A stretch of 64,000 nt of DNA. It comes from GCA-002050365 sp038235165. Lineage in GTDB: Bacteria > Acidobacteriota > Blastocatellia > Pyrinomonadales > Pyrinomonadaceae. Position 1 is the stretch's first letter. Each line of letters begins with the position of its first letter. The stretch is from contig JBBSUG010000003.1 of NCBI GenBank assembly GCA_038235165.1, forward strand, positions 124,001 through 188,000, given 5' to 3'. This document shows positions 60,101 through 64,000 of the stretch, piece after piece. Both the position numbers and the translations under genes were made by a program. The notes beneath the pieces were generated by a model, which had not been told where the DNA came from, searched no databases, and saw only the letters and a list, made by a program, of their open reading frames with translations.

Positions 60101-60500
60101 CTACGACGCGATTATACAGGCAAACCGCGACCGTCTGCGTCCGATTTTGATGACGACGATTGCGCTCGTCGCCGGTATGATTCCGCTGATTTGGGGAAGC
60201 GGCGCGGGCGCGGCGACTAATCGTTCAATCGGCGTTTTGGTCGTCGGCGGACAATCTATGTGTTTGCTGCTGACTTTACTTGCCGTGCCGGTTTTTTATT
60301 CGCTGTTTGACGACGCGCAGGAATTAAAGATTTTTCGCGGATTTGCCGACCGCTACGGTGAATTCAAAGTCGCCACTTTGCGTCCGGCTTACGAACGATT
60401 TGCCGGAATGTTCAGAAAGTCCAAAGATCAGCCGGAAGTCGAAGAAACAAATTTGGGAGGCGCAAGCGACGGTTACGCCGAACCGAGTTCGAGCAAGTAG
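57174..60500 (+). CDS. RND efflux pump inner-membrane transporter (HAE1 family)
   Basis: A 1108-residue proton-driven exporter of the hydrophobe/amphiphile efflux family. It begins MQWLAEICVKRPVFATVIVL; the transmembrane helix carrying the proton-relay aspartates reads LTLMVGIVIDDAIVVLEN, and the second half has IAALVAGMIPLIWG. Porter and docking loops lie between residues 40-330 and 570-880. A charged linker (residues 496-545) is unusually long and rich in Glu/Lys. With its adaptor and TolC partner it forms a tripartite pump; substrates unknown. Confidence 0.93.
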   Translation: MQWLAEICVKRPVFATVIVLFLTVVGGFAFFTLGVDRFPKIDLPTISISTSNSGAAPAEIETEVTDIIEGAVNTVPGIDQMTSSSSRGSSNVTLTFNLNKNPDQAYQEIQQKISTVVNRLPETADPPTVRKSDPDSQPVLIYAISAPRDAVELNDFVETQIRERIQTVDGIGEVVIFGGRERQIKIYVDPARLRAYNLPITEVSSAIRNQNLELPGGNLIEGAKTSGLRTISKLTDVNQFSEIVITSRNGFPIKIKDIARVQDGGADPTSAASIDGVPTIYLGIRKQSGSNTITLIDGVKEKMNEIIPTLPADMKLVVVRDQSEFIQNSLHAIEEHLVLGGIFAAIIVFLFLWNIRSTIIAALAIPVSIIAAFAVIAYLGYSLNQMTMLALTLMVGIVIDDAIVVLENIYRFVEEKGMSPHQAAIEGTREIGLAVLATTLSLLAVFIPVGFMTGIVGRFMSSFGLTSAAAIAVSLIVSFTLTPMLAARWIKAPKREVKTPEADEAEIHGDGMLLNDEEIKEAKTKNHKSNDSRDSWFYRKIDGVYTWLLKISMRFRWAVVLLCVLVVASIYPLFNYVGMAFLPDEDESSFQISLRGPQDTSLSATQSILDRIARDVREQLPGVSVVLARAGGFGSSGGGSGSVSVSLVPPDERKFSQADLINKTRGIIKKYQSKDYRINASAQSSISGSLGLGRGGSGIGYYLSGPDMGQLKTYADQLVEKMKQDPTFREPDSSYDAGTPEIQVTIDRAKAADLNIKAGDVATALNTFAAGQRVTTFSQNNKQYDVVLQADEKYRHDRNNLKYFTVASGNGGTVSLEKVIKLEYGLSPASISRLNRQRQITVSAGLPPNASESDAVAKLEGFVKELNLPTEYTTGVTGQSKELQRAYQSFLYAFLLSFVFMYLILAAQFESFIHPITILLTLPLSIPFALLSTALAGQTLNIFSALGILLLFGIVKKNAILQIDHTNHLREQGMVRYDAIIQANRDRLRPILMTTIALVAGMIPLIWGSGAGAATNRSIGVLVVGGQSMCLLLTLLAVPVFYSLFDDAQELKIFRGFADRYGEFKVATLRPAYERFAGMFRKSKDQPEVEETNLGGASDGYAEPSSSK

Positions 60501-60504
60501 TTTT

Positions 60505-62583
60505 ATGTTTGAATTTTACGAGAAAAAATCAGATTTTTATTCGCGGATTTCGATGATCGTCGTGGCGATTTTTGCCGCAGTAGTTTCAGTTTCAGCGCAA
60601 ACTCCGCAAGCGACTCCGCCGCCGAATCAGCCGACCGCGCCGACGACACAGCAGCAAACCGAAATTCAGCGGCAGAATAATAATCAAACGCAGACGACGA
60701 GTCCGGCGCAGACGCAAACTCAGCCGCAGGTTACGACTCCGGCGAATCCGAACACGCCGGGAGTTACGCCGAGCGGACAAATCGCCAACCCGAATACGGT
60801 AATTCAACAAACACCGACGCAGAATGTCGGAACTTCCGGCGTTGCACCGGCAGTTTTGCCGGACGATCCGCCGCCGATTGCGCCGGATTTTGAAGCTCCG
60901 ATGCGTCCATTGCCGTCGGCTGAAAGAGTCGGCGTTGATATGATGAATCAACTGCCGCTCACTTTAGAAGAAGCGATTACGATGGCATTGCAAAACAGCA
61001 ACGACATTGACGCGACGCGCAACGATGTGCAGATTGCCGAGTTTAATCTACGATCAGCTCGCGGCATTTACGATCCGAGCCTTGTTTCCGAAAGTTACTA
61101 CGAAAGCGCAACAATTCCGACGGCTTCAACCATTGGCGGCGCGGGCGCTAACGGTTCAGTGACGCAAAAACGCCTGTTTGGTTCGGCGGGCGCAAGCGGA
61201 TTTTCGCCGTATGCGGGCGGTTCGTATTCGGCAAATTTTAACTCGTCGCGGACGCGGACGAGCAACACCAACGCGACGCTCAATCCACAATTTCCGTCTG
61301 CTCTGACGTTTTCATATATTCAGCCGCTTTTTCGCGGACGGCGTTTTGACAACAATCGTCGCCAAATCGAAATTGCCAAGAAAAACTTGAGTTTGACCGA
61401 CGCGCAGTTTCGTCAGAAAGCCATCGAAGTCATCGCGCAGGTTGAAAGTTCATATTGGGATTTAGCTTACGCACTCAGAAATTTGCAGGTGCAGATTGAT
61501 GCCGTCAAACAAGCGCGGACGCAGCTTGAAAGCAATCAAAGATTAGTGACAAAAGGTGTTCTCGCGCCCGTAGATATTATCGCCGCCAACACGCAAATCA
61601 CGACGTTCGAGCAGAGCGTCTATACAGCGCAGGAAGACGTTACGCGGGCGGAAAATGTTTTGAAAACTTTTATGCTGGCAGACAGAACCGCCGCCGAATG
61701 GTCGCGTCCGATCACGCCGGTATCCGAAGTCAGCCTCGAAGCTCCGCGCGTTGCGCTGGAAATCGCCACTTCCGAAGCGTTGAAAAATCGCCCGGAAATC
61801 GTGCAATTGCAGACAAACGCCGACATCAACAAAATTGACGAGCGATATTTCCGCGATCAGTCGAAACCGCAGATTGATCTCGTCGGCACATACACGATGC
61901 AGGGTTTGGCGGGAACGGCGACCGTGCGCCCGACGACGACGACACCTTCGGCTTTGACGACGCGCGTTAATCAACTTTCCGCGCTCGCCGGACTCGATCC
62001 GCTGGCGACGACTGTCACGACTTCGACCGTGCCGCCAAATCTCGTCGGCGGCTATTTCGGTTCGCTCGGCAATTTGATCGGACAGGATTATCCGACTTAC
62101 CGCGTCGGCGTTCAGATTGCGCTGCCGTGGGGAAATACGGTGGCAAAAGCGAATCTCGGCAGAATACTAGTGCAAGCCGACCGCATCAAAAATTTGCAGG
62201 CGCAAATCGGGCAGATTATCGAAGCCGAAGTCAGAAATTCGCTACAAGCACTTCGTTCGTCCGAAGCGCGTCTGGCTTCCGCGCTCGCTTCGCGCCAATC
62301 CGCCGAACAGCTTTTTGAGAGCGAACAGCGGCAATTTCGCGCCGGAACTGCAACATTTTACTTGGTTTTACAGCGTCAAACCGAACTGCTCAACGCACGA
62401 GGCAGAGAATTACAGGCGCAAACCGATCTAAACAAAGCAATTTCGGAATTTCAACACGCCACTGGGACGACGCTTTCGGCAAATAATGTTTCCGTGACAG
62501 ACGGCGCGACTTTGATAAAAACCAACATCCGCCGCACGACGGCATTTAATGCGGGATTTTTTACTAAATCGGAAGGCAAATAA
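60505..62583 (+). CDS. TolC-family outer-membrane efflux channel
   Basis: A 692-residue outer-membrane factor. The ATG at 60505 is chosen; a longer frame overlaps the pump gene. A signal peptide ends near VSVSAQ. Residues 30-150 are Thr/Pro/Gln-rich and unusual. The TolC-type helices follow: LTLEEAITMALQNSND, EVIAQVESSYWDLAYALRNL, LVTKGVLAPVDIIAANTQI and RQFRAGTATFYLVLQRQTEL. It is the outer channel of the RND pump and follows it by 4 bases. The low-complexity N-terminal insert could be a disordered linker. Confidence 0.9.
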   Translation: MFEFYEKKSDFYSRISMIVVAIFAAVVSVSAQTPQATPPPNQPTAPTTQQQTEIQRQNNNQTQTTSPAQTQTQPQVTTPANPNTPGVTPSGQIANPNTVIQQTPTQNVGTSGVAPAVLPDDPPPIAPDFEAPMRPLPSAERVGVDMMNQLPLTLEEAITMALQNSNDIDATRNDVQIAEFNLRSARGIYDPSLVSESYYESATIPTASTIGGAGANGSVTQKRLFGSAGASGFSPYAGGSYSANFNSSRTRTSNTNATLNPQFPSALTFSYIQPLFRGRRFDNNRRQIEIAKKNLSLTDAQFRQKAIEVIAQVESSYWDLAYALRNLQVQIDAVKQARTQLESNQRLVTKGVLAPVDIIAANTQITTFEQSVYTAQEDVTRAENVLKTFMLADRTAAEWSRPITPVSEVSLEAPRVALEIATSEALKNRPEIVQLQTNADINKIDERYFRDQSKPQIDLVGTYTMQGLAGTATVRPTTTTPSALTTRVNQLSALAGLDPLATTVTTSTVPPNLVGGYFGSLGNLIGQDYPTYRVGVQIALPWGNTVAKANLGRILVQADRIKNLQAQIGQIIEAEVRNSLQALRSSEARLASALASRQSAEQLFESEQRQFRAGTATFYLVLQRQTELLNARGRELQAQTDLNKAISEFQHATGTTLSANNVSVTDGATLIKTNIRRTTAFNAGFFTKSEGK

Positions 62584-62594
62584 TTAGTTTCGAT

Positions 62595-62682
62595 AGAAAA
62601 TTTACAGGGATGTCAGGATAAACACGGTAAATCTTTTTTAGAAAAAATCCCTGTTAATCTTGTTATCCCTGCAAATTTTCTT
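62595..62682. repeat. Word-repeat inverted repeat (CAGGGAT/ATCCCTG type)
   Basis: Left arm GAAAATTTACAGGGATGTCAGG and right arm with the complement ATCCCTGCAAATTTTC. It overlaps the 3' end of the ABC ATPase gene, whose last codons (HILNQENLQG) are repeat-derived, and may terminate both converging genes. Confidence 0.65.
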
Positions 62683-63328
62683 GATTTAAAATATGTCCGT
62701 TCTGCACAATTACCCGACTGTTTTCCAATCTTTCAGCTTCTTTCTCGTTGTGCGTAACATAAATAAACGGAATGTTTGTCCGTTTTTGCGCTTCTTCGAT
62801 TTCATCTAAAAGTTTCGTTCTGGTTTCAACGTCAACCGCCGAAAGCGGTTCGTCGAGCAGCACGATTTTCGGATTTGAAGCCAGAGCGCGTGCCAAGGCA
62901 ACACGCTGTTGTTCGCCGCCGGACATTTTGTTTGGCGTACGTTCGGAAATGTGTTCGATGTGAAAAAGCGCAAGCATTATTCGCGCTTTTTCATTTCTCA
63001 AACTTTTATCTTTTATTCCGTAAGCGATATTTTGCTTCGCCGTCAGATGCGGAAAAAGCGCGTAATCCTGAAAAACAAAACCGACGTTTCTTTCCTGAAT
63101 CGAAAGATTTACATTTTTCGCCGAATCGAAAAAGGTTGTCGAATCTAAATTTATCGAACCTTCATCCGGTGTTAAAATTCCGGCGATAAGGCGCAGAATC
63201 GTAGTTTTCCCCGCGCCGGACGCGCCCATTAAAACGGTAATTCCGCTGCTGACTTCAAATGAAACGTCAAGCAGAAATTCCGCCGTCTTTTTATTCTTGA
63301 ATTGTTTTTTGAGATTGACAGTCAGCAT
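62663..63328 (-). CDS. modC: ABC transporter ATP-binding protein (molybdate ModC-like)
   Basis: A 221-residue ATPase with Walker A GASGAGKTT (about residue 35), Q-loop VFQDYALFPHLTA, signature MSGGEQQRVALARAL, Walker B KIVLLDEPLSAVD and the H-loop VTHNEKEA. The Q-loop and the short length suggest a molybdate/sulfate-type importer (ModC-like). It lies just downstream of a chimeric modA-modB remnant, so the intact permease is missing and the transporter is probably non-functional. The C-terminal molybdopterin-binding domain of typical ModC is absent. Confidence 0.78.
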   Translation of the reverse strand: MLTVNLKKQFKNKKTAEFLLDVSFEVSSGITVLMGASGAGKTTILRLIAGILTPDEGSINLDSTTFFDSAKNVNLSIQERNVGFVFQDYALFPHLTAKQNIAYGIKDKSLRNEKARIMLALFHIEHISERTPNKMSGGEQQRVALARALASNPKIVLLDEPLSAVDVETRTKLLDEIEEAQKRTNIPFIYVTHNEKEAERLENSRVIVQNGHILNQENLQG

Positions 63329-63666
63329 TATCCGTAAATCCGCGAGCGACTGATTTTATTGGTGAAATAAATGGCGGCGATGGAAATCGCGGTCAAAATC
63401 AACGCCAGAATCTGCGCCCTCCGATCATCGCCGGACGCAACCGCTTCGTAAATGGCGAGCGGCATCGGCTGGGTTTTTCCCGGAATGTTCCCCGTAATCA
63501 TCAAAGTCGCGCCGAATTCGCCGATTTCCGTAAAAGCATTCTTCAATGAAACCGCCGCCGAAATCGTTAGAGTTTCATTATTCGAATAATCTAAATTATT
63601 CGAATTACAACCGGAAAAAAGCGTTATTGTGAAAATTAAAAGCGTTAAAAATTTTAGAAATTTCAT
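63328..63666 (-). pseudogene. Chimeric remnant: ModA N terminus fused to ModB C terminus
   Basis: A 112-residue frame. Residues 1-48 look like the start of a molybdate-binding lipoprotein (signal with lipobox FSGC, then LTISAAVSLKNAFTEIGE). From EFGATLMITGNIPGKTQP onward the sequence is the C terminus of a ModB permease, with the typical GNIPG loop and one final membrane helix ending NKISRSRIYG. The join is in frame. The natural order modA-modB would be turned into this by a deletion of roughly 1.3 kb between short similar sequences. It overlaps modC by one base. It probably does not make a working transporter. Confidence 0.75.
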
Positions 63667-63772
63667 TGTCAGAACGTGAAAACCAAATTGATAATTTATG
63701 ATACAACAGTGAAATTTGTTTTGTCGTTAAAAGAAGATTTCTTCGAGTCTATAACAAAATGCAAAACAACAA

Positions 63773-64000
63773 TCAGTCTAATTCTTGTGCCAAAGTGATT
63801 TTCGTACTCGCAATCGTGCAGCCGTTTTCAAACAATAGTTCGTAAATCCGAATTATTATATCAAGGTCATTTCCCGTATAAACTTTTTGCCTTAATTTAT
63901 CTTTGCTCGGTTTAATTTGTAAAAACTCGGATTCCCAATAACGAATAATGTGCGGCGCAACTCCGACAATTTTACTAATTTCATTTATGTTGAATTTTTC
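63773..64000 (-). CDS. MerR-family transcriptional regulator, cut by right edge
   Basis: The frame is open to the right edge and ends at 63773. Translated in the minus direction, it reads KFNINEISKIVGVAPHIIRY, then WESEFLQIKPSKD and LRQKVYTGNDLDIIIRIYEL, then LLFENGCTIASTKITLA. This is the MerR winged-helix domain (RYWE wing) in the form common in stand-alone MerR regulators. The start lies beyond 64000. It is the last gene in the window. Confidence 0.8.
   Translation of the reverse strand, partial: EKFNINEISKIVGVAPHIIRYWESEFLQIKPSKDKLRQKVYTGNDLDIIIRIYELLFENGCTIASTKITLAQELD

Noticed and set aside
63667..63772. Molybdenum-cofactor riboswitch before the mod remnant
   Set aside because: Only about 106 A/T-rich bases lie upstream of the modA-like start and no conserved Moco fold is visible.
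1..64000. CRISPR array
   Set aside because: No regularly spaced repeats with unique spacers were seen; the repeats found are inverted word repeats or protein-coding octapeptides.
1..64000. tRNA or rRNA genes
   Set aside because: No T-arm GGTTCRA with a matching cloverleaf and no rRNA-like block was recognised in any gap. Weak tRNAs could be missed by eye.

Overview
The window looks like chromosome from a free-living, Gram-negative, aerobic bacterium, most likely an acidobacterium of the Blastocatellia type. This is inferred from gene content: secreted proteins ending in carboxypeptidase-regulatory-like domains, a tricorn/S41 protease, a Ser/Thr kinase fused to TPRs, an RND efflux set, and haem genes including haem A synthase. 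No rRNA, tRNA or CRISPR array was seen. Base composition is moderate by eye and was not computed.

Layout. 1-1207: C-terminal half of a tyrosine recombinase cut by the left edge, then a small gene whose frame is interrupted by one TGA. 1249-9618: housekeeping and envelope genes (peptidoglycan-binding protein, site-2 protease, HU-like protein, alpha/beta hydrolase, zinc metallopeptidase, AAA+ ATPase, ECF sigma/anti-sigma pair). 9756-15791: acyltransferase, DUF937-BON-OmpA fusion, ctaA, a zinc-ribbon-like small protein, a phage-type RecA-like ATPase behind two palindromes, recR and ybaB. 15973-35099: a large secreted-protein region with a tricorn-like protease, three proteins sharing one C-terminal beta-sandwich module, a 1096-residue MalT/SARP-type regulator, a truncated regulator paralogue, and a subtilase with octapeptide repeats. 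35151-41973: nuclease-like protein, rplU-rpmA, a beta-class DNA methyltransferase, a kinase-TPR protein, glutaredoxin and a 2Fe-2S protein. 42127-55169: a nearly contiguous haem pathway hemA-hemC-hemD-hemE-hemN-hemH-hemG-hemB-hemL. 55246-64000: rhodanese, an RND efflux operon (adaptor, pump, TolC), remnants of a molybdate ABC transporter, and a MerR regulator cut by the right edge.

The haem genes cover every step from glutamyl-tRNA to protohaem through protoporphyrin IX. Their intergenic gaps are invaded by a repeat family made of CACGAA-like and CACAGAT-like words arranged as long inverted repeats. In three gaps these repeats bracket or adjoin small, unrelated genes (a ferredoxin-like protein, a GxxExxY protein, a 59-residue ORF). 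In the two clearest cases (the 59-codon ORF and the GxxExxY gap) the two arms of one copy share sequence variants that differ from other copies. Other word-repeat hairpins occur at six further gene junctions.

The strongest candidates for undescribed biology are: (1) these word-repeat inverted-repeat cassettes; (2) a tandem pair of compensatory hairpin modules at 19394-19576; (3) direct ACTTGAG repeats with 11-bp phasing near SARP/MalT regulators; (4) an in-frame ModA-ModB deletion chimera; and (5) an octapeptide RFTGADG repeat domain on a subtilase. All functional statements rest on motif reading by eye; no database search was run.
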